Below are positions 36,772 to 51,243 of a stretch of 64,000 bases of DNA, in pieces (within the stretch, counting starts at the first letter, position 1; every line of letters begins with the position of its first letter). The position numbers were made by a program, and so were the translations under genes. Where the stretch lies: assembly GCF_008831285.2 (NCBI RefSeq), contig NC_045143.1, forward strand, positions 16,962,464 to 17,026,463. The letters are read 5' to 3'. The DNA comes from Nymphaea colorata (taxonomy: Eukaryota; Streptophyta; Magnoliopsida; Nymphaeales; Nymphaeaceae). The notes under the pieces are model-generated. The model ran no database searches and was not told the origin of the DNA. It saw only the letters and a program-made list of their open reading frames with translations.

Positions 36772-39700
36772 CTAAGATGAATGTGAAGCTTGAACTCCAA
36801 TTCGCCTTTCTGCAATTGAGATAAAAAGTAGAATAAACCACATCTCTAGCAAACAATGACGCGACTATAGACCAGATAACCAATGCAGGGCTCACAAATC
36901 CGGTGTCTTGTTCCCAAATTCAAAAATCTACCGATCACTAATATTTTACTCAGACTGGAGATCAATCTTTGAACTCAAGGAAATAACGGCAGCATCACAG
37001 TTCATTTCAGACACCACAGTTAAATTTAACCCTAATTCACTACAATTAGAAAGCGATCTCAATTTTTGCAAACATAGACTAGATAAACTTTGTCAGACAA
37101 CAGAACTGTACGCCTTTGAAACATGCAGGCGACATGTAGGATGCTATTCAAAAAGACACGTCTGCAAACTTGGGGAGCGAGACTTGACAACAGGATGAGA
37201 GCCAAGTCCATAAAGGCACGAAGCTGTCCTTAAATTATTTTTGCTGTACACCTCCATCCAAAAAAAAAAAAAGAACTCAAGATCCAAGCAAAGTTTTTTT
37301 TAAGTTTGATTTCCCACTAGACCTGAGTAACCCAATTGCTGTCAAAGAACATATACCCTACTCCTAGTTAGCTGTGCACGGGCACAGGCCACCAGTAGTG
37401 CCCTAATTCATCAAATCCCAACACCCTGATCAGAATTAAGTTTCCTAACAGAAAATATGAAACCGCTTTTGCATTCCAAGTTTTAAATTAAGCCATCCAC
37501 GGAACTGAGACAGCCATCAAGTCCCAATAAAGCCGTGAAGCAATGGAAGGAAAAGACTAGGCAATATAAAACCGACATACCTCCGGCAGCTACAAGTTTC
37601 TCTACACGTGCCACAATATGTTTGCCATATGTGTACTTCTTCAATGCATTCAAATGGACCTTAATTCGTGAGAGGATTAACTCCCTTTGTTGGTCATCAC
37701 AGGTTTCTAAAACTTTCTGAACAACATAGTTTGCAAACTGATCCTTCATCATTGCCTGAAAACAAAAACATCATAAACGAACCACATCAACAATTGAATA
37801 CTGGTACTAGAGAAAACACATTATTTGAGGAGTCGAAACTATCGTATGTACGCTATAATCCAAACAGCACATCCTTGAGTTAACCATAGTTGCACCCTAC
37901 TGAGTAAGCAGATCCAACCTGCTGCTAAGCTGAGCTTAGCCATAATTATTGAGACTTGAAACCACTGCATAAATGCCAAATGAAATGACAGAAACTGCCA
38001 AAAGGGTCAGCTTAGTCAACTTGCTCTTACCCTATTCATAAGCCCAACCCGTCCCATAGACAAACTTACTATTTCTATATGCAATAGACAGTCTCTGAAA
38101 GTTGGAACGAAAATTCAAGCTTAGCAGGTTGGTCATTAGTGCCTATTTGAGGGAGAAAAGAGAATCAGAAATCTTAGAGAAGCCCACTCCCATCAAAGCT
38201 TTTATATTGGGTCGGCAGTTCAGAGGTGCTCCTTTCTCCATCTCAGATTGTGTAGAGTACACCAATATAACCATAAAAGGTAGGAATTGAAAGAGGGCAG
38301 AGGCCAATCCTGGCCATTCAAAAGCAAGTGTTCTCATCCCCTTCCATAATGTTATGCTTCCAATTTATTCCTATATGCACCGCAAATTCCACAACCACTT
38401 TTCACCTTCAGATCAACAATCAAAAAATGCATCCATTGTGTTAGAGAAAATAAAGCTACAGACCTGCAATGGTTCATTTTCATCGGTGGTACCAAGCATC
38501 TCATTGACCAAAATCTGTCGTTCTACAGGTCCACCAAATGTTAAACATTTCTCAACGACGTTAGAAGCAAACTTCTGTTGACTCATTTGAACTATCTGTC
38601 CAGCTAACTTTTTTATTATAGCTGAACGTTCATGTGGTTTTCCATGCTCCAATACATGCTGTTTCCAACAAAATCAACACCAGGGTGTCAGAAGCATTAA
38701 AAAAATTGAACACGACAATGGATACCACATACAAATGAGAGGAAAAAACTAGAAATTCACAACCCAAAACTATAGTAAAATATACACACACAAAAAAAAA
38801 AGCATAAGGATAGCATGTTTGACTTGCGAAATGGACTGGAAAATCATGCAGCAAAACTAGAAACAGTGACAGTTAAGATCTAAACCGTACTTATCATGAA
38901 AATAAATGCTCCATATGTGTGCTCCATATGTGTGCACGTATCTGCTTACTTAGCAGTAGAAAAGAGTTAGTGGTTATGCAATGTACATCAATAAACTCCC
39001 TGAAGAAATCATAGTTGGTGTCCCCTGTATTAGATATTTTTCTTAGTGTTACACGGGCATCTTCTTTTTTCAATAGGGGAAGGCAATGAGGGGATAACAA
39101 GTATGTTGAAATCCACTTATCAGTAGGCTCTATAAGCAGTGAAAAATAATTTTTTATAAAAGAAAGCATACACAAACAAACATTTTTAACTACTACATGT
39201 GCTGTCCAAAGTTCCAAACTATCGAAATTGTGACATTTGTTTATGAACATATGGGCCGACACAAGTGCCTCTTTATAACTCAATCAACTGCTATGAACAA
39301 AGTACAAACACTGAGGAAGGAATTTATTCTTTATTGTCATGGAAATGAAAATAGCATCCACGCCTGCTTGGGTGTTACAGAAAAATAGCTTGCTGATAAG
39401 GGAGTTCTGGTGATTTGACATCGTATACATGATGGTAGAATCCAAATAGAGGACTGACTCTATGATCCAACTACAGAATGAGACATAAGATGAGTATCAC
39501 ATCTTTCTAATGTCTTGAACAAGACTATCACTCAAATAAAGCTTCCGGACTTTTAGTACTTATATTAGCACCTCTATCCCAATGTTCCTATCTATCTGTC
39601 TGGGCAATCCAGCACCTGGTGGCCAGAGAAAATCCGATGTCATCAAGTCATAAAATGGACAAAAAGGACAAATAAATGTGATGCAACAAACATATCAAGG

Positions 39701-42700
39701 TGTTGCAAGATTTTGTACATTTGCGGACTCTGTATTTTAGCTGCCAAAGGCATGTAGATGTGCATGTTCTTACATTTTTACATGCTAAAAATAATGAAAA
39801 TTGTGCCTTTATTCCAACAAAAAGAACAGATGACAAGGGATCCAGACTCTAAAAAGATAGAGCCTTCTAAGCCACTTGCAAAGAGGATGTATCACTTGAC
39901 AATTTGATACAACAACTGAACGAGGCCAAGAATTAGCAACTTCTATTTACGAAAGCCAACTGCAGGCCCTGATTCGGTGAAAAAAACGGACAGACGACCT
40001 ATTGCAATACAATAAATAGCTGCAACACTGTATAATCAACTGCAGCGATTTGTTTATCTAATTACCAAAAAAAACAGAAATATTGTACTACTCTGCAGCA
40101 TTCAGATGTACTTATATTGTACGTCCATGTAGCACTAGCACTCAAATAGGCTGACCACATAGATCTAGAAAAGGTATAAAAAAATAAAACTAGCAAATCT
40201 TACAAGGCAACCCCACAAAGCAACCCTGAAAGAAGGGGACATATCTCACTTCCAATCTCGATTAGCAGCAAAAAAATGATCAGACATAATGACAACTCCA
40301 ACTAGGAGAATAATCAGTTGCTAAAACAATTCGATCTACAGATGGCACCAATATGCAGTTCAGAAGTTATTCATTAGCTATACAAGAAAAAACTCCTCGG
40401 CCCAGAAAATAGACGATGGAAAAAATCTAGATTAAAATGAAGTTCTTTCACAACAGTCACTCAGAAGCATATCAAGCAAAGGACCACAGTAAAAAATATA
40501 ACCATGTCAGGAATCTGTAATACAGAAATAGATTGTGACACACCTGAACAACATAATTTCCATATTGGTCTTGTGCTAGCATGCATACAGACTGCAGTAT
40601 CTCATCCATCATGATGTGTTGTGTTGTTGGATCACTGCAATGCTCTAGCACTCGCTGTTCCAATAATAGGAGCATTTATTTATTAGAGATGTGCAAGAGG
40701 AACATCAACTAATTAGAGGAAACTAAAATAATAAAATGTCTAAACCTGGATGACACGGCAACCATAGGGATGTGTTGACAATGTCACTACTTGATCATAA
40801 AAAGAGGAGATGATAAACTGAATTGCATCTTGAGGGATGCATTCAATGCACTTCTGGATAACATGGTTCCCATTCTGATCGCGCACACATCGCATGACAT
40901 GGCCATCAAGTTCTGAAACCATTTTAGTCTGCTGATCCAAATCCACCACTTCAATTGCCTGCATGTTACAGTTAATTGCAGTGTCAAGTACTGCCAAAGC
41001 AACAAAAGAAAAGGTCTTCATTTGCAAACATAACCAGCTAATTTACAATAAATTAAGCAAAGAAATAAAATTGCTTAGAAGAACAATAAATCAAACATAA
41101 CCAGCTATTTCAAACAATAAACCACAAGTGAATCCCATGTTAAAGAAACATGTCACTGATTTTAACAAGAAGAACAACACTTCATGGGAAGCACACATTA
41201 GCAACAAACTGAAAGGACATTATCTTCCTCCCTTATGGGAGTCATAAAACCATATTCAGGCATCATGTCCTATTTCCTGGAAAATAAGGACAAAAAAAAA
41301 TTGAAATTTGTCACAATCCCTCTTCAATTGAGGGGGCAAGATCTCTCATGCTCCCACAAATCATGTCCCAGAAGAATAATTGCAACACTCACACACACAT
41401 AAGCACGCACAAATAGTAATAATGATAATAACATAAGATTATCAATAACAAGAATACAATACCACATTAGAACCAAAACTTGAAATATGAAAGCCAGCAT
41501 GTTATAAAGTATGTGAATGAAATACAAAATAGTTTTGAGAAACATTGAAAATGCATCTTCAAAACCCCATGGTTAAACTAGTGTACAGAAAAGGGAATTA
41601 AAACCTTCAATACGTAAGAAAATCATTACAGAAATCAAATTCAAACAACTGGAATTAGACAAAATATGATTAAAAAAGAAGAGAAAAAAGAAAACCATAG
41701 TTGGCAAACCCGGCAAGTCAAGTCAGGAAGTATCCAACCAAGCCAACTCCGATCTCCAAGGGACTGGGTCATATTGACTCAAAATGCAACTGAATCCTAG
41801 AGGAGTCCGTTCGGGATTGCTTGAATTGGTTGAATCAGCTTTAGATCATCCAAAGATAGACCATCTCATTCTGCACCAATTCTGACTATGACCCAACATC
41901 TATAACACATGTCGCTTAATAGTAGTTACCATTTGTAGTTGTGTTCATTTAGTTAAATTTACTTGATAGTTACTTTTTTATCTTCATCAATTAATACACT
42001 AAAAAAACATATCACCTTACCCAGCAGGCAGCAGGTCACTGAATCAACTCACTGACCTGTGATCTAATAGTCAGCTCAGCTGATCTGAACGCAATTCATG
42101 GGTTTCCCAACTATGGAAAAAAAAAAGGAACTGTCGACAAATTTTTAGATATCTTAAGATCAGACATTGGAAAGCAGCTGACGTACAAGAGCATGAAATC
42201 CTCCATAGCTTGATGTGATTTGCAACTGCAGATGAACTGCAGGCTCTTGAATGTTATCTATAACTCCATCAATCTATAGGAATACAGGTTCCTATACGGT
42301 TAAACTCAATATTGCAGAAACCTAAAGACATTTGAAGGGTTCAAAAGCCTTCTGTGGTGTCAAACTATCACTAGTCCCTTTGAACAGCGCACAATATTTT
42401 TTTACGGTACGTACATATCATAAATTATCTTAATTAACAAGACTGAAACACTATTGAATACAAGGTCAGACGTTTCTTTTTTAAAAAAGAAAAATCCATA
42501 TTGACTGCATAGAAGGCAGCTTTATCAGCATCCCCGCTAAATATCATTGTCACCAGAAATAACAGAAGCAGCATAGAACAAAATATGTAAGGTTTTAGGT
42601 AATTTCAGAATAAAAGAAGTAAGGCACCTTCTGAATTACTCTACAGCCATACATCTGAAGGCTTAGAGTCAAGACATGACCAGTGAGCTTGTCAGCCAGT

Positions 42701-45700
42701 TCCCTTCTCTGTGCTGAAGTCCCATGCTCAAAAAACTGATGAGTAAAAGTAAAACCAATAGATACGTTAACATGATGTCGCTCAAGAATTCAATCAGTAC
42801 AAGTATATAATATGACACCTTCTGTATCACATAATTCCCAAAGACATCAGTCATCAAGGAAAGAGCTTGAGGAATTATTTCTTGGAAGACCATGTTTTTC
42901 TCGTCAATTGATGCAGTTTCTAATTTTTGTTGAATGAACCTGCTTCCATACTGATCAGCGCTGTTTTACAGACATAAAAATAAGTCACATACTTTATGGA
43001 AAAAAAAAAAAGCCCTCAACTATGTGAAACCATGAGTGAGATTAAGTGAATACCTGAACTCAACAACGTGGCCAGCAATCTCAGACAGCTCAAAGCATCT
43101 GGTCTTATTGCTCTTAAATTCCTCCAGCAAGGAAGCTGCAAAACTTTCGTCCAAATTGCCTCCATTGTCTGGGTGCCAGGATCCCATGATACCTCCACCT
43201 AAGCCTCTCATAACAGAAGGAAAGCGTAAATTCCTTTCATTCTGCCTCAAAGGGGGACTACCTGGCCCCCCAGGAGAACCAGGGAGGATAGAACTAGCTA
43301 ATGAGTTCGCAGGATATGGCATACCAACTCCATATGGAGGGCTGCCATAGTATCCATGATTCAATCCACCTGTTTTACCTAAAAATGGCATATTATACTG
43401 TGATTTTTGTGCAAGTACTGCACTAAGGTATGCTTTCTGCAGCAAATCAACGTAGGAGTTCCCCATATAGTTTCTATCCAAAGAAGCATCATTGAAACTG
43501 GCAGCAACTTGAGCAGCATATTCTGGGTTTCTCTGCAAGTACTGCATATACAGCGGGTCCACTGTGGGCATCTGAAGCCCAGTTGCAGCATGGGTTCCAA
43601 GTCGGTTGAGATTCTGTACATCTGGTGTCCCCGTTAAAGTTGCACCAGAAGGAATCCCTGCACCCAATCCTCTTGAATCCATTCCAGGGGCAAACATTGA
43701 CGTTCCACTGTCATAGAGAGGAGGCAAATTGCCAGCACTAAGTCGATTAGCCATCATTGTGGACAAAAGTGGGTTAACACCATATGCACCCAGACCATAA
43801 CCACCGAAAGCATCATTCGAAGGATCCAGGCTCTGATAAAGAGCAGAAGAACTCATTGGATTGGCAACAGAATCAGCAGCTCCAGATTTCCTATATGAAT
43901 TACCAGAAGCAGAAGTTCGTTTTGGCAAGTCAACATGCCCATTGGAAGTCACAGATGAATTGTTAGCATCTAGTACCAGTCCATTACTTCTAGCCAAATC
44001 AGCATATGAAGCTTTTGTGGGTTTGGGGGCAATAGGCATACCTAGAGCTTCAGATTCAGGGCCTTTTAAGTAGGACTGCTGCTTACCATTGCCTTGATTA
44101 TGTTGCAAATCAAACAGAAAATTCGACTGGTCTTCAATTTCCTGATGAATCTGAGGATGCAAATGATGGTCCTCGTCTACCATATCATTCTTGGAGAGAC
44201 TCATCCCAGATAGAGCATTGACAAGTTCTGCAGATTCTCCCATACTTGATGGGGCACGAGATAGTGAGTTTGGGCCGCCAACATTATTTTTGTCAGAGGA
44301 AACAAACCTTCCACCTAGAGGCAGATGGCCAGCATTGCTAGAGCTTCCAACATGCTGTGGATCTGGAGTGGTACTTCGTGAAAGAGACGTGCCAAGGGTA
44401 GGAGCAAAGGCATGAGAGGAAGACGAACCAAGACCTTGTACAACACCTGGGCCTTGTAATCCTGTACCAGGTTGTAGATTATCCATAGATAGTCTCTCAC
44501 CATGCAGATGCCCAAAGTTTGGTTCACTAGCATCACCACCATCGCCAAAAGCGTTTCGGCTTGCTGGACGAGATGGATGGCCTGGTGCAGGACTACTGCG
44601 GCCAAGGTCCTCCTATGATCACAAGCCAAAGAATCTATGAACTCATGAGCGAGAAAATAATAGAAACTACGAACAAACTTATCAGAGAGACAGAAATAGA
44701 CACAGAGAGAGGAAGAGGTGATATTTTTCAAAACTGAAAAAGAACTAGAAAACCAAGCGCTTATCCAGTAACCCCCAGAAATATCTCCAACGCCAAATTA
44801 TAACAGCCTAATACGGTTTTTTAAGTAAGAACATTTTTTCTTCTTTATATTCCCGATAAAATAAACCGGTAATGTGTAATGGACAAGTCCCATGTTCAAT
44901 CCAGGCCGCTGTTATCCTGATGGCGTTGAGAAATGTTGTTATTGGGTTGAGAAGTATTTAATGTTGTTTAAGGGATGAGGCGTTACGTCCCGGGCCCCCT
45001 CTTCCCCTGGCCGCCTCTTTCCCCTTCTCTCTCCAGAAGAATCAATATTCAATGAAAACATTATTCAAGGAAAAAAACATTCTCTAAACATGTGTTCGCA
45101 CTCCTATCAAACGGAAACATGTTACAACAAAATATCACATTTTAAAGAAACATCCTTTTTAAAATTGCAACAACATAAAACACAAAAGGAAAACAAACTT
45201 AAGGACTTCCATGGAGGCACCGCAATATTAACGAAAGAAACAAGAATTACTCCAGAATACTCGAGTAATAATAAAACTGGGCATCCTTTGAAGCCAAAAC
45301 CCACACATGGTTATGCTCTAAAGACTTAGCAGAAAAAGTTAACAAATCTGTCATAAAAAATGGAATGGAAGATTCACCTGTAGGATATCGGCGAAGCTCT
45401 TCTGCCTAGGTCCCAGACCGAAACCAGAGAACCCAAACAGTCCGTCCCCTCCGCACTCAAGCCACTCGGCCGACGGCTGCCTTGCAAGACTGCCCTGATT
45501 GCCCTCTTCTGCCGGTGAATTGAACCCCGGCTGCGACGAGAACAACGACCTGCTTGCCCCATCGCCCTCCGCTCCTCCCGGCCGGTTGACCTTCCGCCTG
45601 TCGCCAATTCCACCCAGCAAAGAATTGCTGCCAGAGGCCGCCTGCAACCTTTGCGCGAATCTCCAGTCCTCCTTGGACAGTGCTGGTGGCGGCAACCTGG

Positions 45701-46022
45701 GATTGAGGTTCACGTGAGAGTAGTAATAGGAGAGATAGGCCGGATCTTTCCTTATCTCCTCATCGGAGCCCGCAAGGCCCCCGGCCGCCGCTGCGACCGC
45801 ACCCTCGCCAAGAAGCCCGCCGACGGCAGCTAGTGAGCCTTCTACCGTAGGCGGTGCGCTACCGCTCCGGAAGAGGTTGAGCTCCCTCTCCCGCTCGCTC
45901 ACCTGCTGCCTTCTCTGCTCCCTCAGTAGCAGGCCCAGCTCCTTGTCCAAATCCTCACCAAACGACCCGTCGCCCCGATTCTCCCCGAGAATCCCTGGCC
46001 TCATACCTACATCAGATAGCAT
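36772..46022 (-). CDS. PUM: Pumilio-family RNA-binding protein, 9 exons, 1061 aa
   Basis: Exons: 45378-46022, 43054-44612, 42819-42960, 42628-42735, 40746-40958, 40544-40654, 38464-38658, 37581-37755, 36772-36809; 3186 nt, one open frame ending [12 protein letters not shown]. The N-terminal 700 residues hold the plant Pumilio region ([58 protein letters not shown]). The C-terminal domain (about 715-1050) has eight Puf repeats whose RNA-contact residues read, repeats 1-8: SR-Q, NY-Q, CR-Q, NH-Q, CR-Q, NY-Q, SN-E, NY-Q. By the known Puf code this is the canonical UGUANAUA binder, as in Arabidopsis APUM1-6. Role: cytoplasmic control of mRNA decay and translation through 3' UTR sites. The final exon is only 38 nt; its frame and the conserved AAGERRIG junction support it. 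Confidence 0.94.
41695..42116. mobile_element. MITE-like element in Pumilio intron 4
   Basis: 422 bp bounded by terminal inverted repeats: CCATAGTTGGCAAACCC at 41695-41711 and its complement with one mismatch (GGGTTTCCCAACTATGG) at 42100-42116. The interior is rich in GACTC/GAGTC-type words and non-coding. Flanks are A-rich on both sides, so a target-site duplication cannot be defined. Family not identified. Confidence 0.6.
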
Positions 46023-46895
46023 CCTCCGGTGTCTCTCAGCAACCCATCACGCAAGCCGAAATACCTCAGTCTCCACTGCGAGGGAAAAAAAAAAGGGGGA
46101 AGAAAAAAAAAAAGCGAATTCCCACTGTCAGAGAAAGCAACCAAGATCATTTACCAACCAGAGAAAGAATTGCAAAAAGAGTCGAAGGCAACGGATACCG
46201 TTAACTACCGGCGAAAATCGGCGCGATCAGCGTGATTTTCCGGCTATCCGGCGGCGATCGTCCGCCATTCTCCCTTCTTTTGCTCCCTGTGTTGAGCGTA
46301 CGAAAAGCAAGAAGGAAGCCGAGGTTGGTGCGAAGGGGATGATAAGCACGAGCCCGGGACAGGGAAGGCCGTCCGATCTACCCTACTGACGGCTCGGATC
46401 GCCCCTCGAGAATGGTCGGCTTCTTACAGGGCATGCACTCTAGGGTTTTTATTTCCCGTCCAAAATAAATGAAACGGATTACCGAATCGAATCCCTAGAT
46501 CCACCTTTCTTTCCATTCCAAAACTAAATAAGTGATTAGGCGACAACCTGTTGCACTCTCAAATAAAGTCCCCAACGCTATACTTAAACGTGTGAATGAC
46601 TACAGATTTTAAACCCATTATGCCCGCCCACCGTCCATCGGTGGAAACGTGGCTAACCAGGAATGCTGCCTTGATGTCTGAGTGCACCTCTTCGGTGGAT
46701 TTTGCAACCAAAAGAAGGATAGGTGGGTCCGTCTTTCCTCATTCGGGCGCCGCACCAGTGCATGCGTGCACGTGCGGCGCATAAATGCAGCTTACCGTAT
46801 GGGTACTGAGAAAAGTAGGATTCTCTGTTTGTTTGTAAATGACAGTAATGTCTTTGTTTCCGATACCAGTTGAATACTTGAAATAACCCTTACCC

Positions 46896-47095
46896 TATGT
46901 TTGGATAAATGAAACTTTACTGCTTGAGTTCAAATTCAATGGAAAGTTTCAGCTTAGACACAAACACGAAACAACTTTAGTATGGACAGTTTCGGAGTCA
47001 TGATAGAACTTTAGCAACAGCATTAAAGTTTCTACTTTTGCCTGTTGAATTCTCAATGCTCATAGCAAAAGTTTCATGAAATCAAACAAACGAAG
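46896..47095. mobile_element. MITE-like element, about 200 bp
   Basis: Left end ATGTTTGGATAAATGAAACT (plus strand) and right end whose complement begins CGTTTGTTTGATTTCATGAA followed by ACTTTTG; these form an imperfect terminal inverted repeat of about 25 bp. The interior repeats AAAGTTTC words. No coding capacity; the edges are approximate and no target-site duplication was fixed. Confidence 0.45.
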
Positions 47096-49914
47096 CAAAT
47101 AAAAGGTAAAGCAACATGTTGTTTCAATTGGTTATTATGGAGTAGTAACTTATTTTGTTTCAAGTTAAATATTTGGTTTATTTTCTTTCTATATTATTTG
47201 GTTGTTGTTACTCTTCAAGAATTCAAGGCAATGCTCTTCACGGTGTGTATGGGAGTGTATATGTCATTTTGACTAAAATTTAAGGATTTAGGCATCAATG
47301 TGTCAATAACTCACGGAGATGTAGGCGATGACTATGAAAAAAAAAAAGAAAAGAAATACCATTTTGCTTCACGTCCATGTTTATTATTAAGAGCATGAAT
47401 TGTCACATTGCTGCTTGTATATTTTTTAGTATCTACAACGAAGGGACGTGCAGCTTAGTTCAAGCTCGCATACTTATCCATTTATAGACTATTTTTATAA
47501 AAACAGTAGAGAAAAACAATGTATCATGTGTTGCTCATTGTTTGTTTCATTTGATACAAAGCTATACGTGGTAGATTATCGAGTTCTTGAACTGTTGTTC
47601 AAAAAAGCCACGTTGAACAGCCTCTTTCAGGGAAAGCAACAAGGATAACGGATAATGGAAGGCGTTCGAACGAGTTTGGGCACACAGTCTTTGAAAAAGT
47701 TACCCATCGTAGACCAACACGTACGACTCCTTGAAAGTTTATTGCAATTTTTAGAACCTGTCTCTGGCGTTTATCTTCCTTTTCACTTTTCGTTTTTAAT
47801 GTTTGGTAGAGGGCAATTCAATACGAGTACTGATACCTACAGCATTGCATGTAAGTTTTTTTTACAAGTTCAGAAGTCTACCTTATTTGAATCAGTATAA
47901 ACTTCTTATGTATATTTAGCCATATATACGTTGCTGCTCCGATCTAAATTAAGCAAAGAAACGTAAGTTGCATATATATTCCGCTTCCATCAACAACAAT
48001 AACGAAAACTCATTATATACAAGACATCTGAACAAGTTTGTCATTTATGCACTAAGCAAAACATACTTTAATTTAAGTTCATTCAATGATCAGTAAACCT
48101 AACTTTTGACTTGTTTGTCATCTTTCTATAAGCTGTTGCAAAATCTTGGCAAGTCCAGATATTGATCAGTCTTTCGTCTCTCTCTCTCTTCCCCACTGGA
48201 GAATGTGGTGGTGGATTGTCTGGACCACTCGCAACTTCTACTTCAAGATGGATCTTCTTTTCCTCATAAATTAGAGGCTAAAGTAAGAATTATTATCTTC
48301 CTGTTTCATGAATTCCTCTTTCATGAACTCAGCGATCTTCATAGCTTCATCAGCGCTTGCATAGTCACTACTCGCCCGACTCTGTCTGGTCTGAAGGGCT
48401 GATTTATTTATAAGCCCTTTCTCCAAATTCGGGGTAACCAGTAAATGCCCCCTCTCCTCCGCCCTTTCACATCCACCCCTTTCAATCATCATCGCCATCG
48501 TCTCTCTTCTCCATTCTCTCGTCATCATCGCCACCTTCTTCCTCCATCTTCCTTCACCGGCACCACCCAGCTTCCTTGCCCGCTTCCAACCACCCACCGC
48601 CACCCTCCACTTTACCTCTTCCCCTGTCACCCCACCATGGCGAAGCCAGTGGAGACACTGGTCAAGAGATTGTTGGTGTATGGAACATGATCCATACTGA
48701 ACACTCATATGCAATACCACGACATGTAAGGACATTAATATCATTTTGTACAAATACAAGTTTGTCATAATTTCTTCTTTGGTCTTTTTTTCTGAGAGTG
48801 TCCATCTGATAGTGAATAATGAAAGATTTGTGCGATTGTTGACATAAGAGATTATTGCTCCAAACCACGTAAATTTTTGTGTTCTTCCTTGTTGTTTCTA
48901 TCACCCTCTTAAAAGTGCGAGAGGAGAGTTTTGTGTGTTGCCCTAGCCCTTGCTCTTTCAAAAAAAAAAATGATAATAATAAATTTAAACATTCAAACTT
49001 TTAAAACGGTGAGTTAGGCTCGGAGAACTTTCGAAAAATGGGTATCGAATCCTGTGAAAAACTTATGAAAATTATTTTTAGTTTGTCTCAGGAACATTCT
49101 GCCGAGAGGCAGAACTATTACTTTACTGACATATATAAACTTCATTCATTTTCAGTTTTTTTTTAAATTTTATATATGAGTGTTTTTTAAAATTTGAAAT
49201 TTGAACTTACAGTGCCTTTTAACCAAAAAATTTATAGCTGTCGCTTGGATTCCTCCTTTTGAAAGGGCGAAAAGTTCCACAAGAGAAAAAAATATCATGT
49301 GAAAAAAATTCTAATGTTAAATCCAAACAACCCGCTCACGTGAAACTGCTGCAGTGAACTACTTTAGATAAAACGAGACCTCCTAGTTAACAGCGTTTTG
49401 TTCGTTTTCAAGAAATACTTTTAAATTTAAATGCATGTTCATTAAATTTTCACGATCAGGAAGGAAATCCTCTTAAAGATGCGTTAGTACTTTTTGAGGG
49501 AGGATTGGGGCATCAATTTTTACGGTGGAGACCACGTGATCTCATCAATGAGAGCAGCTCATGTATAATTCCTAGAGCAGAAATTGAATGACACTCTGAA
49601 CATGTTGTTAGAAACAAGAAAAACTAGGCACGTTGTCATTGATTAACAGCCGAACAGGTTTTCAAGGGAAAGATATCTTCAAACCAGTGACGGATTTTTA
49701 TATTAACATCGTTTAATATTTACTTTGTTATATATGTAAGTGTCCATTTAAATATGACAATTTGTGAATCAGCACCCCTCCATAACAAACAGGCCGTACT
49801 ACATACTATCTAATTTTAATTGATGAAAAAAATTAAGCATCAAGTCCCAAGAGACTTACATTTTTCATCTATTTTGTAGAAAAAAAATGCACTGTAAAAG
49901 TTTATAACTTAATC

Positions 49915-49988
49915 CAGTCCACTCGCCGAGTCAACTCTTTGACCTCTTCAGTGGACTTGAGTCTGAGTCAAAGGCTTGCCAACTATGT
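49915..49988. repeat. Fragment related to the Pumilio-intron MITE
   Basis: On the minus strand it begins CATAGTTGGCAAGCC, close to the terminus of the element at 41695, and continues with GACTC-rich sequence (GAGTTGACTCGGCGAGT). The other end was not found. Confidence 0.4.
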
Positions 49989-51243
49989 GTCAACCGATTT
50001 CAAATTTCCATGATAGAGTACACATGAGAACAATTTAAAAATTTTATAACAAATGTATAAAGGAACCAATTTTGGTGATGACAATTTTTGTTTTTCATTC
50101 ATTATATTTGGTTTGATGAGTCTTTTGTTTGACAATAGTAACACTTTTTTTTTTTACTGTCTGAAGAAGTTTGGTTAAAAAATTGAAACAAATTCGTAGG
50201 ACACTTTAACATTATGAATCTGCTCTAATTTTGAAGTATATTAGTAACATTTTGTTATGTTCCAAAAAACCCATTAATATTATAATCACTGGAGCCAAAA
50301 TGGAAACTTAACCTTGGCAATATGGTGCTTCGGTTAGACCAAAGATGGGCGCCAAGCATAGAAAAATAATCATGTACATGTCATTATGCCATGTGGATAA
50401 CTCCAAGGGGTTTGGAGCTAAAGTCGATTCAGATATGGGGATTTTTTTTTTTTGTTGCATTTGTTTTGGATTTTTACTCAAGCTTCTTTAAATATATGCG
50501 TATAAATGTGCTCCAGATATGGGTATTTCTAAATAAATACCCCTCCTACCAATTTTTCCCGTCTTTCTCATCAACTAGGTGCATGGCAGTTGCGTCTTGC
50601 CACTATCAGATTGGTGGAGCATAAATGATAAAAAGTGTCCACTGTGATTAGTGATCGCTAGCTAGGAATAAAGCGCACCGTTGCCTGGTTGTCAGCGGTT
50701 CTGAAAAAAAAAAAAACTTAGCAAATGTGAGCCGTCATGTGATCAAACTTTCATATGGAGAGTTCAATTAGCTAAAAGAGCCAGAAACCGGCCTACCATT
50801 GCCGCCGGCCGGCCATCTGCTTATTCAATGCTCTTGATTTTGTGCTCACACAATCGCAAGCTTTTGGAACTGGTAATTAGCAAATGAAAACTTGCTGGTA
50901 GCTCTTTGCTGCCACTGATTTGAATCTACTAATGGTCGGGAGAGCAGATCGAGTGTCTACATACATTTACAAAATTTTTACTTTTTACACGTATGGTATC
51001 AGCGAATCACTGGAGTAATATTGGGCCCGTATGGGTCTAGAACAAAGTCCTTGTGCTTCCTACATTAATTTTTGAATAGAAAAATGAAAATCCGATCCAT
51101 ATTAGCTGATATGAGTATCGGTTGATTGGATGCATCATACCGGCCAGCGACGGAGAAAAAGAGGGGCGAAGCAATCTTCCCTAGGAAGAGCTGTGTATTT
51201 CATACGAAAACGGTTGCTTCTCAGGATGCCCCCAAAGCGTAGC

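Noticed and set aside
48271-48768. Minus-strand open frame of about 165 codons with an Arg/Glu-rich middle
   Set aside because: The middle is a low-complexity pyrimidine tract read in reverse; the remainder resembles nothing I know. Possibly retroelement debris.
50994-51007. TGGTATCAGCGAA, similar to the initiator-tRNA primer site of LTR retroelements
   Set aside because: Several mismatches to TGGTATCAGAGC and no LTR boundary beside it.
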